DNA from: Chloroflexota bacterium
GTDB lineage: Bacteria; Chloroflexota; Dehalococcoidia; UBA2979
NCBI GenBank assembly: GCA_009843585.1
Contig: VYDC01000082.1
Span: forward strand, 1-8,240
DNA: 8,240 bases
Direction of reading: 5' to 3'
A program made the position numbers and the translations under genes. Below the pieces are notes generated by a model. It was given only the letters and a program-made list of their open reading frames with translations. It did no database searches and was not told where the DNA came from. Below are positions 1 to 6,420 of the stretch, one piece after another (the stretch's first letter is position 1; each line of letters starts with the position of its first letter).

Positions 1-1284
1 GAAGTGGAGCTTCCCGAGGCCCTCCGCCAGGAAGCGGCCGGTGAACTTCGGGAACCAGTAGTAGACGCCGGCGAAGATGCCCATGATCGCGCCGCCGAAG
101 AGCACGTAGTGCAGGTGGGCGACGATGAAGTAGGTGTCCTGCTGCTGCGTGTCGACCGGCGGCGAGGCGTGCATCACGCCGGAGATGCCGCCGACGGTGA
201 AGGTCGCGATGAAGCCGACGGCGAAGTACATCGCGGTCGTGAAGCGGATGTTCCCGCCGTAGAGCGTCCCCAGCCAGTTGAAGATCTTGACGCCCGTCGG
301 CACCGCGATCGTCATCGTCGTCGCGGAGAAGACGACGCGCGGGACGGGGCCGAGCCCCGTCGTGAACATGTGGTGGCTCCACACCGCGAAGCCGAGGATG
401 GCGATCGAGATCCCGGCGAAGACCACGGCGCCGTAGCCGAAGAGCGGCTTGCGCGCGAAGGTCGGGAGCACCTCGGAGACGATCCCCATCGCCGGGAGGA
501 TCAGCACGTAGACCTCCGGGTGCCCGAAGATCCAGAACATGTGCCGCCAGAGGACCGGGGCGCCGCCGCCCTCCGGGATGAAGAAGATGGTCGTGAAGTT
601 GCGGTCGAAGTAGAGCTGGATGAGGCCGACGGTGAGCACCGGGAGCGAGAGCACCAGGAGCCAGGCGACGATCATCGTCATCCAGACGAAGACGGGGAGG
701 CGGAACATCGTCATCCCCGGCGCGCGCAGGTTGATGATGGTGACGATGAAGTTGAGCGAGGCGATCAGCGACGACGTTCCCAGGATGATCAAGGACACCG
801 TGTAGAAGTCCATCGACCGGCCGGTCGAGTAGGTGTTCTCGGTGAGCGGCGCGTAGGCGAACCAGCCCGTGTCGGGCGCGCCGCCGAGCAGCCAGCTCGC
901 GTTGAGCATCAGCGCGCCCGAGAGGAAGACCCAGTAGGAGAGCGCGTTGAGCCGGGGGAAGGCGACGTCGCGCGCGCCGATCATGAGCGGCACCAGCCAG
1001 TTGAAGAAGGCGGCGCCGAGCGGCATCACGCCGAGGAAGATCATCGTGAGCGCGTGCATGCTGAAGAGCGCGTTGAAGAGATCGGCGTCGACCACCTGGC
1101 CGTTGGGGACCGCGAGCTGGCTGCGGATCAGCAGCGCCTCGATGCCGGCGACCACGAAGAAGACCATCCCGGAGACGCCGTAGAGCGTCCCGATGCGCTT
1201 GTGGTCGACGGTCGTGAGCCAGGACCAGATGCCGGAGGGCGCCTGGACGGCGGGCGCGGCGAGCGTGCCGGCGGCGGTCGCCAT
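1..1284 (-). CDS. ctaD: Cytochrome c oxidase subunit I (aa3/caa3 type), 3' end cut by window edge
   Basis: Catalytic subunit of the terminal oxidase, an integral membrane protein that reduces O2 and pumps protons. The first 428 residues are visible; the family is usually 520-600 or more, so the C-terminus lies left of base 1. Seen: low-spin heme ligand candidate H76 (FSMHALTMIF); the GHPEVY motif with CuB ligand H255, E257 (end of the D channel) and cross-linking Y259; the CuB pair H304-H305; K-channel K333 in PTGVK; and the final heme ligands H390 and H392 (VAHLHYVL). The Mg-site position before DTYF is Gln rather than His, which I believe also occurs in other bacterial branches. The ATG at 1284-1282 is preceded by GGGAGG (1299-1294) nine bases upstream. 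It follows ctaC by 69 bases on the same strand, so co-transcription is likely. Residue set and context make the family assignment very secure. Confidence 0.97.
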   Translation of the reverse strand, partial: MATAAGTLAAPAVQAPSGIWSWLTTVDHKRIGTLYGVSGMVFFVVAGIEALLIRSQLAVPNGQVVDADLFNALFSMHALTMIFLGVMPLGAAFFNWLVPLMIGARDVAFPRLNALSYWVFLSGALMLNASWLLGGAPDTGWFAYAPLTENTYSTGRSMDFYTVSLIILGTSSLIASLNFIVTIINLRAPGMTMFRLPVFVWMTMIVAWLLVLSLPVLTVGLIQLYFDRNFTTIFFIPEGGGAPVLWRHMFWIFGHPEVYVLILPAMGIVSEVLPTFARKPLFGYGAVVFAGISIAILGFAVWSHHMFTTGLGPVPRVVFSATTMTIAVPTGVKIFNWLGTLYGGNIRFTTAMYFAVGFIATFTVGGISGVMHASPPVDTQQQDTYFIVAHLHYVLFGGAIMGIFAGVYYWFPKFTGRFLAEGLGKLHF

Positions 1285-1306
1285 ACTCCCGTTCCTCCCT
1301 CAGCGG

Positions 1307-1345
1307 CCCGGCGCGCCTGCGGCGCCCGGCTCACGGCGCGCCGGG
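1307..1345 (-). repeat. GC-rich hairpin between ctaC and ctaD
   Basis: A perfect 11-base inverted repeat lies in the 69-base gap between ctaC stop and ctaD start: arm CCCGGCGCGCC at 1307-1317 and its exact complement at 1335-1345, with a 17-base loop. In the cta mRNA it would form a very stable stem just upstream of the ctaD ribosome binding site (1294-1299). There is no U-tract after it, so it does not look like a classical intrinsic terminator. An intercistronic stem that adjusts subunit ratio or mRNA stability is an inference. GC-rich DNA produces such stems by chance more often than average DNA, but 11 perfect pairs in a short gap is still notable. Confidence 0.6.
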
Positions 1346-1353
1346 GCGCGCCC

Positions 1354-2454
1354 CTACTTGAGCTCCCGCAGGTACGCGGCTATGGCCGCGATCTGCTCGC
1401 GCGTGAGGTGCTCGCCCCACGCCGGCATCCCGTTCTGGCGCACCGTCACGCCCGGCTTGATGTCGTCGGGATCGGAGAGCCAGCGCTCGAGCTCGCGCTG
1501 CACCCGCTCCGGATCGTCGGAGCCCTGAAAGCCGTCGCGTATGCCGGCGAAGAGCGTCGAGCGCGAGGCGACGTGCGTCAGGTCGGGGCCGATGAGCCCG
1601 ACGGCCGGCGTCCCCTTCACGGTGTGGCAGCCGACGCACGGCGTCACGCCCAGCGCGAGGATCGGGTTCTGGAAGAGGGCCGCGCCCTCCTGGGCGAGCT
1701 CCGAGAGCGTCTCGGCGGCGACCGGCGGGGCGAGCTGCGCCTCCACCCACGCGTCGAAGTCGGCCTGATCGTCGACGAAGACGCGGAAGCGCATGTTGGC
1801 GTGCGAGGTGCCGCAGAACTCGACGCACTGGCCGAGGTAGGCCTCATCGCTCGCCTCGGTCGGCGTGAAGATCACCGCGTTCTCGCGGCCCGGCACCATG
1901 TCGACCTTGCCGACGAGCTGCGGGATCCAGAACGAGTGGATCACGTCCTCCGAGAGCAGCGCGACGTAGGTGGGGCGATCGACGGGGATGTGCATCTCGT
2001 TGGCGGTCACGATCCCGAGGTCGGGGTAGCGGAACTCGAACCACCACTGGTGGCCGATGGCCTCCACGCGGACGGTGCCCGGCGGGAGGTTGTCCGCGTC
2101 GGGCTCGAGGTCCCCGATGGCCGTCGCCGTGGGTATGAAGATCGCGACCAGGATCACGACCGGGATCAGGGTCCACACGATCTCGAGCCGCGTGTTGCCG
2201 TGGAACTGCGAGGCGACGCGGCCGGGCCGCTCCCGGAACCAGATCGAGAGGACGAGCGTCGCCCCCAGCACGGCGACGAAGACCACGGCCGCGAGCCAGA
2301 AGACGATGACGTAGACGTTCTGGACCGTCTGCGTCGCGTCGGACTTGGGCTCGATGGTGGACTGCGGGTCGCTGCAGGCGGTGAGAGCAAGCCCGATGAG
2401 GAGTATCGCGGCGGCCGGAGCGAGGCGCCGCGTGAGCACGCGATCGAGGCGCAC
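1354..2454 (-). CDS. ctaC: Cytochrome c oxidase subunit II with fused cytochrome c domain (caa3 type), lipoprotein
   Basis: Receives electrons at CuA and passes them to subunit I; the fused heme c domain makes it a caa3-type subunit. 366 residues from the chosen GTG. In order: a signal peptide with lipobox LTAC (C27 predicted lipidated); membrane helices about 47-73 and 91-112; a cupredoxin domain about 125-232 with CuA ligands H173, C210, E212, C214, H218 and M221 (GQCVEFCGTSHANM); then a cytochrome c domain about 250-366 with CVGCH (C273, C276, H277) and a likely axial Met in NGMPAW (M343). The frame stays open far upstream, but that extension is antisense to the divergent gene and has no membrane character. 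GTG at 2454-2452 places GGGAGG five bases upstream and gives a normal signal peptide. Followed by ctaD on the same strand. The heme c site makes this protein a likely client of the Ccm system encoded divergently. Confidence 0.97.
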   Translation of the reverse strand: MRLDRVLTRRLAPAAAILLIGLALTACSDPQSTIEPKSDATQTVQNVYVIVFWLAAVVFVAVLGATLVLSIWFRERPGRVASQFHGNTRLEIVWTLIPVVILVAIFIPTATAIGDLEPDADNLPPGTVRVEAIGHQWWFEFRYPDLGIVTANEMHIPVDRPTYVALLSEDVIHSFWIPQLVGKVDMVPGRENAVIFTPTEASDEAYLGQCVEFCGTSHANMRFRVFVDDQADFDAWVEAQLAPPVAAETLSELAQEGAALFQNPILALGVTPCVGCHTVKGTPAVGLIGPDLTHVASRSTLFAGIRDGFQGSDDPERVQRELERWLSDPDDIKPGVTVRQNGMPAWGEHLTREQIAAIAAYLRELK

Positions 2455-2459
2455 CACCA

Positions 2460-2465
2460 CCTCCC
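2460..2465 (-). promoter_or_regulatory. Ribosome binding site that decides the ctaC start
   Basis: GGGAGG on the minus strand, followed by three consecutive in-frame GTG codons (2460-2458, 2457-2455, 2454-2452). The first overlaps the Shine-Dalgarno itself and the second is only two bases from it, so the third, at a five-base spacing, is the best start. Confidence 0.65.
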
Positions 2466-2512
2466 GTCGGGCTCGGCGGCGCCCTTCCGGGGATCGCCGC
2501 ACGGCCGCGCGT

Positions 2513-2541
2513 ACAGTCGCATCAGCCCGCGCATCGGTCAA
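2513..2541 (-). promoter_or_regulatory. Candidate sigma-70-type promoter for ctaCD
   Basis: On the minus strand TTGACC (2541-2536) matches five of six bases of the -35 consensus. It is followed after exactly 17 bases by GACTGT (2518-2513), which matches only A2 and T6 of the -10 consensus. Transcription would start near 2506, giving a leader of about 50 bases before the ctaC GTG, with the Shine-Dalgarno inside it. The -35 is convincing and the -10 is weak, so the assignment is tentative. Confidence 0.35.
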
Positions 2542-2545
2542 CTGC

Positions 2546-2571
2546 CGCGGGGGATCCGGCCGGGCCCCGCG
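2546..2571. promoter_or_regulatory. Inverted repeat between the divergent promoters, possible operator
   Basis: Seven-base arms CGCGGGG (2546-2552) and CCCCGCG (2565-2571) with a 12-base centre. It sits exactly between the two candidate -35 boxes (2536-2541 on minus, 2574-2579 on plus), where a shared regulator of oxidase and maturation genes could bind. Short GC-only palindromes are common in DNA of this composition, so this is only a candidate. Confidence 0.25.
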
Positions 2572-2573
2572 CG

Positions 2574-2602
2574 TTGCCCGGCGCCGGGAGGGGTCGTAGC
2601 CT
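2574..2602 (+). promoter_or_regulatory. Candidate promoter for the ccm operon, possibly leaderless
   Basis: TTGCCC (2574-2579) is followed after 17 bases by TAGCCT (2597-2602), which fits the TAnnnT form of -10 box used in high-GC bacteria. The predicted transcription start falls at about 2609-2611, at or within two bases of the ATG of the first ccm gene (2611). No Shine-Dalgarno lies in the window just before that ATG; the nearest purine tract, GGGAGGGG at 2586-2593, is too far upstream. Both facts fit a leaderless mRNA. Confidence 0.4.
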
Positions 2603-2610
2603 CTCCGGCG

Positions 2611-3177
2611 ATGTCCCACTCTCCGGCGGATCCGGTCGGCCGGGCGGGGGCGCTCCGCCTCGCGCTGGGCGCGGTCGGGGTGGCGCTCGCGCTCGTCCTG
2701 GCGGCGCTCGGCGTCGGGATCTTCCGGGGCGTCGGCGACTCCCCCCTCGGGGAGGGCGACGCCGCCTTCGACCTCGCCCCCGCCTTCTCCGCGGAGACCC
2801 TGGACGGGGAGAGCTTCAGCCTCGAGCGGCACGCCGGGCGGCCGCTCTTCCTCTACTTCTGGGCCTCGTGGTGCGCCCCCTGCGAGCGCGAGGCGCCCCT
2901 CATCGAGCGGCTCTGGCGGGAGTACGAGGCGCGGGGCTACACCTTTGTCGGCGTGAACGTGATGGACAACCACGCCGACGCGCTCGCCTTCGCCCGCCGC
3001 CACGGCCTGAGCTTCCCCATCGTGAGCGGGGGCGACGTCTACCTCGACTACGGCGTCGTCGCCCTCCCGGAGGCCTTCTTCGTGCTGCCCGGCCTGCGCG
3101 TCTCCGGCAAGTACATCGGAGAGCTGCGGGAGGAGGCCTTCCGTGCGATGCTGGAGGCTCTGGCGGAGGGGACCTGA
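2611..3177 (+). CDS. ccmG: Membrane-anchored thioredoxin-like reductase of cytochrome c maturation (CcmG/DsbE/TlpA family)
   Basis: Extracytoplasmic thioredoxin-fold protein expected to keep the apocytochrome CxxCH thiols reduced for heme ligation. 188 residues, normal for the family. Seen: an uncleaved N-terminal anchor about 14-40; the redox motif FWASWCAPCEREAP with C88 and C91; and the cis-proline position P153 in ALPEAFFV, matching the family's G-x-PE-x-F signature. The ATG at 2611 has no good Shine-Dalgarno and lies eight bases after a TAnnnT box, so translation may be leaderless. First gene of the plus-strand operon, two bases before ccmE. Sequence alone cannot fully separate CcmG from a general TlpA-like or resA-like protein, but the position at the head of a ccm operon favours CcmG. 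Confidence 0.9.
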   Translation: MSHSPADPVGRAGALRLALGAVGVALALVLAALGVGIFRGVGDSPLGEGDAAFDLAPAFSAETLDGESFSLERHAGRPLFLYFWASWCAPCEREAPLIERLWREYEARGYTFVGVNVMDNHADALAFARRHGLSFPIVSGGDVYLDYGVVALPEAFFVLPGLRVSGKYIGELREEAFRAMLEALAEGT

Positions 3178-3179
3178 GG

Positions 3180-3653
3180 ATGCGCCGGCTGATGGACTGG
3201 CTGCGGCCCCGCCGCCTCTCCCGCCGCCGGCGGCTGGTCGCGGTCTTCCTCGTCGCCACGCTCGCTATAGCCTCCCTGGCCGCCATCGCCGCCTCGTCGT
3301 CGCTCTCCTACTACGTCACGCCCGAGGAGTTCGCCCAGGAGCTGGATCCCGAGGGCGGGCGCTGGCGCGTCGGCGGACGCGTCGTGCCGGGGACGATCGT
3401 CGAGAGCGCGGGCCAGCCGATGGCCTTCGAGATCGAGGGCGAGAAGGGGGAGCGGATGGCGATCTCCTACGACGGCGTCGTCCCCGGGCTCTTCGGTCCG
3501 CGCACCTTCGTCGTCGTCGAGGGCGTCGCCGAGGGGCCGGCGCACCTCACCGCCTCCTCCGTCGTCATCAAGCATGAGAACGAGTTCGTGACCGACCCCT
3601 CGGACACCGACGTCTTCGTGCCGGAGCGTTCCCCCTCGACCGGGTCGCCGTGA
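3180..3653 (+). CDS. ccmE: Heme chaperone CcmE
   Basis: Binds heme covalently through a histidine on the outer face of the membrane and delivers it to CcmF. 157 residues, typical length. Seen: an Arg-rich cytoplasmic start followed by one membrane anchor about 19-38; the OB-fold region about 44-130 (GGRWRVGGRVVPGTI, ISYDGVVPGLF, FVVVEGVAEG); and the C-terminal KHENEF, with the heme-attaching H132. The Tyr normally four residues after that His, an axial heme ligand in characterised CcmE proteins, is Phe here (F136, codon TTC at 3585-3587). GGAGGGG at 3165-3171 gives an eight-base spacing to the ATG. Its stop overlaps the GTG of ccmF. Assignment is secure from motif, size and neighbours. Confidence 0.93.
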   Translation: MRRLMDWLRPRRLSRRRRLVAVFLVATLAIASLAAIAASSSLSYYVTPEEFAQELDPEGGRWRVGGRVVPGTIVESAGQPMAFEIEGEKGERMAISYDGVVPGLFGPRTFVVVEGVAEGPAHLTASSVVIKHENEFVTDPSDTDVFVPERSPSTGSP

Positions 3654-5662
3654 ACCTGGCGGGGGCGCTGGGCGCCTCCGCGCTCGTGGCGGCGCTCGCC
3701 GCGGCCCTCTTCGCGCTCGGGACCTCGACCTGGGGGGTGAGGCGAGGCCACGCGGGTGCTATCGCCTCCGGGCGGCGGGCCCTCTACGCGGCGGCGGCGC
3801 TCCTCACCCTGGCGATGGCGACCCTCGCCGCCTCGCTGCTCCGCGACGACTTCAGCCTGGTCTACGTCGCCTCCGTCTCCTCCCGCGACATGGAGACGGC
3901 CTTCAAGTGGGCCGCCCTCTGGAGCGGGCAGCCCGGCTCGCTCCTGCTCTGGGCCTGGCTCCTCTCGCTCTCGCTCGCCGGCGTCGCGCGCCACCTCGCC
4001 CGGGCGCTGCCGTGGGCGCGCGGGCACGCGCAGGCCGTCTCCGGCGCGGTGCTGGCCGCCTTCCTCGTGCCGCTCGTCTTCCTGGCGTCGCCCTTCGAGG
4101 TGGCGGCCGTGACGCCTCCGGACGGCGTCGGGCTCAACCCGCTCCTGGTGGACCCGGCGATGCTGATCCACCCGCCGCTGCTCCTCGCCGGGCTCACGTC
4201 GACGGCGGCCCCCTTCGCCGTCGGCTCCGGGGCGCTCCTCGCCGGGCACGTCGACTCGGGCTGGGTGCGCGCGGCGAGGCCCTGGGCGCTCGGCTCCTTC
4301 GTGGTGCTCGCGACCGGGAACGTGCTGGGCGGCTGGTGGGCCTATACCGTCCTGGGCTGGGGCGGCTACTGGGCGTGGGACCCGGTCGAGAACTCGGCGA
4401 TCCTGCCGCTGCTGCCGACGATCGCCCTCCTCCACGGCTTCGCGGTGCAGGAGCGCCGGGGGATGCTCCGGCTCTGGAACCTCGCGATGGCCGCGGCGGC
4501 CTTCTCGCTCGCCGTCTTCGGCACCTTCAACGTGCGGAGCGGCCTGGTCTCCTCGGTGCACTCCTTCGCGCAGTCGGAGATCGGGCCCTACTTCCTCGGG
4601 ATCCTCGCCGCCGTGATCCTGGGATCGGTCGCGCTCCTGGCGTGGCGCTCCCCGCGGCTCTCGGGGCCGCACGACTTCGAGTCGCTGCTCTCCCGCGAGA
4701 CCGGCCTCATCGTCAACAACTACCTGCTCACCGCCATCGCGCTCGTGATCCTGGGGGGCACGCTCTTCCCCGTCGCCTCCGAGCTCGTCCGCGGCGTGCG
4801 CGTCACCGTCTCCGAGCCCTTCTACGACCAGGCCGTGGGGCCGCTGCTCGCGCTGCTGCTGCTCGCAGCCGCGGCCGGCGTGCTCCTGCCCTGGCGCCGG
4901 GGCTCGCCGCGCTCGCTCCGGCGGCGCCTCGCCCAGCCCGTCGCCGCGCTCGTCGGCTCGGCCGCCCTGCTCTCGGCCGCAGGCGTCCGCGACCCCTTCG
5001 CCCTCGGGGGCATCGTCTGCGCCCTCACGCTCGCCGCGGTCACCCTGCGCGAGCACTGGCTCGCCGCGCGGGGCGCGCCCCGCGCGGGGGGAGGCGGCGC
5101 CGCCTCGTGGCCCCTCGCCGCCTGGTCCCCCTTCCGCCGCGACCCGGGGCGCTACGGCGGCTACCTCGTCCACCTCGGGGCGGCGGTGATGGCGATAGCC
5201 GTCGTCGCCTCGACGGCCTACCAGCAGCAGGTCCGCGTCGCGGTCGCGCCGGGCGAGTCGTTCGCGGCGGGCCGCTACACGCTCACCTACGAGCGCCTCG
5301 AGGGCCGGCCCGGGACGGGGAACGGCGTGGAGACCGACGCCGTCGCGACCGTCACCGTGCGCGAGGGCGATCGCCTCCTCGGCGAGATGCAGCCGGGCCG
5401 GCGGTTCTTCACGAACTTCCCCGACCAGCCGATGGGCGTCGTCGCCGTCCGCAGCACGTGGCGGGAAGACCTCTATCTCTTCATGCAGGGCTGGGATGAG
5501 GACCTCGTCACCGAGTTCCAGGCCTTCGTCAACCCGCTCGTGATCTGGCTCTGGACCGGCGCCGGGCTGCTCGTCTCAGGGGGTCTCCTCGCCTTCGGCT
5601 GGCAGCGACCCGCGGCCGGGGCCGGCGCGGCCGGCGCGGCCGACGCGCCCGGGCCCGCCTGA
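3650..5662 (+). CDS. ccmF: Cytochrome c heme ligase core subunit CcmF
   Basis: Large polytopic membrane protein that takes heme from holo-CcmE and, with CcmH, attaches it to apocytochrome c. 670 residues, close to the usual 640-680. Seen: many membrane helices; the tryptophan-rich WWD heme-handling segment about 226-249 (GGWWAYTVLGWGGYWAWDPV); and four histidines, H174 (LIHPP), H262 (LLHGF), H304 (SVHSF) and H508 (YLVHLG), which align closely with the four functional histidines I recall for E. coli CcmF (173, 261, 303, 491). A large extracytoplasmic domain spans about 525-625, followed by a last helix. The start is a GTG inside a GTGA overlap with the ccmE stop and has no strong Shine-Dalgarno, so it is probably translationally coupled. 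The tail after 650 is a low-complexity Ala/Gly/Pro stretch. Confidence 0.96.
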   Translation: MNLAGALGASALVAALAAALFALGTSTWGVRRGHAGAIASGRRALYAAAALLTLAMATLAASLLRDDFSLVYVASVSSRDMETAFKWAALWSGQPGSLLLWAWLLSLSLAGVARHLARALPWARGHAQAVSGAVLAAFLVPLVFLASPFEVAAVTPPDGVGLNPLLVDPAMLIHPPLLLAGLTSTAAPFAVGSGALLAGHVDSGWVRAARPWALGSFVVLATGNVLGGWWAYTVLGWGGYWAWDPVENSAILPLLPTIALLHGFAVQERRGMLRLWNLAMAAAAFSLAVFGTFNVRSGLVSSVHSFAQSEIGPYFLGILAAVILGSVALLAWRSPRLSGPHDFESLLSRETGLIVNNYLLTAIALVILGGTLFPVASELVRGVRVTVSEPFYDQAVGPLLALLLLAAAAGVLLPWRRGSPRSLRRRLAQPVAALVGSAALLSAAGVRDPFALGGIVCALTLAAVTLREHWLAARGAPRAGGGGAASWPLAAWSPFRRDPGRYGGYLVHLGAAVMAIAVVASTAYQQQVRVAVAPGESFAAGRYTLTYERLEGRPGTGNGVETDAVATVTVREGDRLLGEMQPGRRFFTNFPDQPMGVVAVRSTWREDLYLFMQGWDEDLVTEFQAFVNPLVIWLWTGAGLLVSGGLLAFGWQRPAAGAGAAGAADAPGPA

Positions 5663-5669
5663 GGCCCCG

Positions 5670-6131
5670 GTGGCGTCTCGCAGCGGACGGGCGGCGGCAG
5701 CTCTCGTCGCGGGGGCGGCGGCGCTGCTCCTCGGCGCGGCACTCCTCGCGTCGGCGACGCTCCCTCCGGGCGCTACACCCGCGCTCGCCCAGGAGGTCGA
5801 CCCCGAGCAGCAGCTTGCCATCGAGCGGCAGCTGCTCTGCCCCCAGTGCGTCAACGAGCGGCTGGACCAGTGCGCGCGCGCGATCTGCGAGGACATGCGC
5901 GCGACCATCCGCGAGCAGCTCGCAGCCGGCACACCTCCCGACCAGATCGTCTTCTTCTTCCGCGCGCGCTACGGGGATCGCGTCCTCGCGCAGCTCCCCA
6001 GGGAGGGCTTCAACCTGCTGCTCTTCGGCTGGGTGGCGGGATCGCTCGCGCTCGTCGCGGCCGGAGGCGGCTTCGCGCTCCTCCGGATGCGTCGCTCCGC
6101 CCGCCGGTCCGCCCGCGCGGGGGAGCCCTAG
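5670..6131 (+). CDS. ccmH: Cytochrome c maturation thiol protein CcmH (CycL type) with four cysteines
   Basis: Membrane-bound thiol oxidoreductase that handles apocytochrome c at the CcmF ligase. 153 residues. Seen: an N-terminal signal or anchor about 8-30 followed by a possible ALA cleavage site near 38-40; the conserved core from about 44 with LLCPQC (C57, C60), equivalent to the family's LRCxxC; the CcmH continuation DMRATIREQLAAGTPPDQI and ARYGDRVL; and a C-terminal helix about 116-138 followed by an Arg-rich tail. Unlike the usual two-cysteine form, two more cysteines, C68 and C73, follow in the same short segment (CX2C-X7-CX4C). The GTG at 5670 has GAGG five bases upstream. Seven bases after ccmF and one base before the next gene. 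It lacks the C-terminal TPR region of the long E. coli CcmH. Confidence 0.92.
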   Translation: MASRSGRAAAALVAGAAALLLGAALLASATLPPGATPALAQEVDPEQQLAIERQLLCPQCVNERLDQCARAICEDMRATIREQLAAGTPPDQIVFFFRARYGDRVLAQLPREGFNLLLFGWVAGSLALVAAGGGFALLRMRRSARRSARAGEP

Positions 6132-6132
6132 C

Positions 6133-6420
6133 GTGGAGTGGCTCGTGCTCGCGCTGCTCGTGCTCGCGACGGCCGCCTTCGTCGCCCCTCCCCTGCGCGG
6201 CTCGGGCGTCGAGGGGCCGGGGCCCGCGGAAACCGCGCGCCGGGCGCGCGAGGAGCGCCGGCGGCTCCTCGCGCGGCTCCGCGCCATCGACGCCGACTGC
6301 GAGGCCGGGCGCATCAGCCGGGAGGAGCGCCTCACGAGGCGACGCGCCCTCGCCGCGCCGCTGCTCGCCGCCTCCGGACGCCCGGGCGCGCCCGACCCAC
6401 CCCCGGAGGGCGAGCGGTGA
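6133..6420 (+). CDS. Short CcmI-like membrane protein (N-terminal CcmI/CycH segment only)
   Basis: 95 residues from GTG at 6133, with GGGGGAG (6119-6125) seven bases upstream. One N-terminal membrane helix about 2-20, then a charged, probably helical segment about 32-75 (ARREERRRLLARLRAID-like, then GRISREERLTRRR), then a Pro-rich tail. This layout, including the pattern of an acidic residue, a Gly-Arg turn and an S-x-E-E step, resembles the N-terminal segment of CcmI/CycH, which in proteobacteria continues into TPR repeats that hold apocytochrome. No TPR region is present. Position directly after ccmH supports the call. One cysteine (C56) lies in the charged segment. It overlaps the following gene by four bases. 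Sequence similarity is short, so the family call is moderate. Confidence 0.6.
   Translation: MEWLVLALLVLATAAFVAPPLRGSGVEGPGPAETARRAREERRRLLARLRAIDADCEAGRISREERLTRRRALAAPLLAASGRPGAPDPPPEGER

Noticed and set aside
371..400. Change of Mg-site His to Gln in CtaD or other oddities implying a non-functional oxidase
   Set aside because: All heme, CuB, D- and K-channel landmark residues checked are present, and the Gln before DTYF seems to occur in other bacterial oxidases.
1307..1345. The stem between ctaC and ctaD as a Rho-independent terminator
   Set aside because: No U-tract follows the stem on the minus strand, and ctaD directly downstream would be expected to be co-expressed with ctaC.
4..2610. 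A plus-strand open frame running without a stop from near base 4 into the ccmG-like gene at 2611
   Set aside because: Up to 2610 it is antisense to ctaD and ctaC, and its translation is low-complexity Arg/Glu/Asp/His-rich text typical of the complement of GC-biased codons. Only the part from 2611 is a real protein.
2455..3003. N-terminal extension of CtaC in the same open frame
   Set aside because: It is antisense to the ccmG-like gene. The signal peptide with lipobox and the Shine-Dalgarno both point to the GTG at 2454.
3467..5173. Long minus-strand open frame opposite ccmE and ccmF
   Set aside because: Its translation is repetitive charged text with no domain, and the plus strand encodes the well-supported CcmE and CcmF there.
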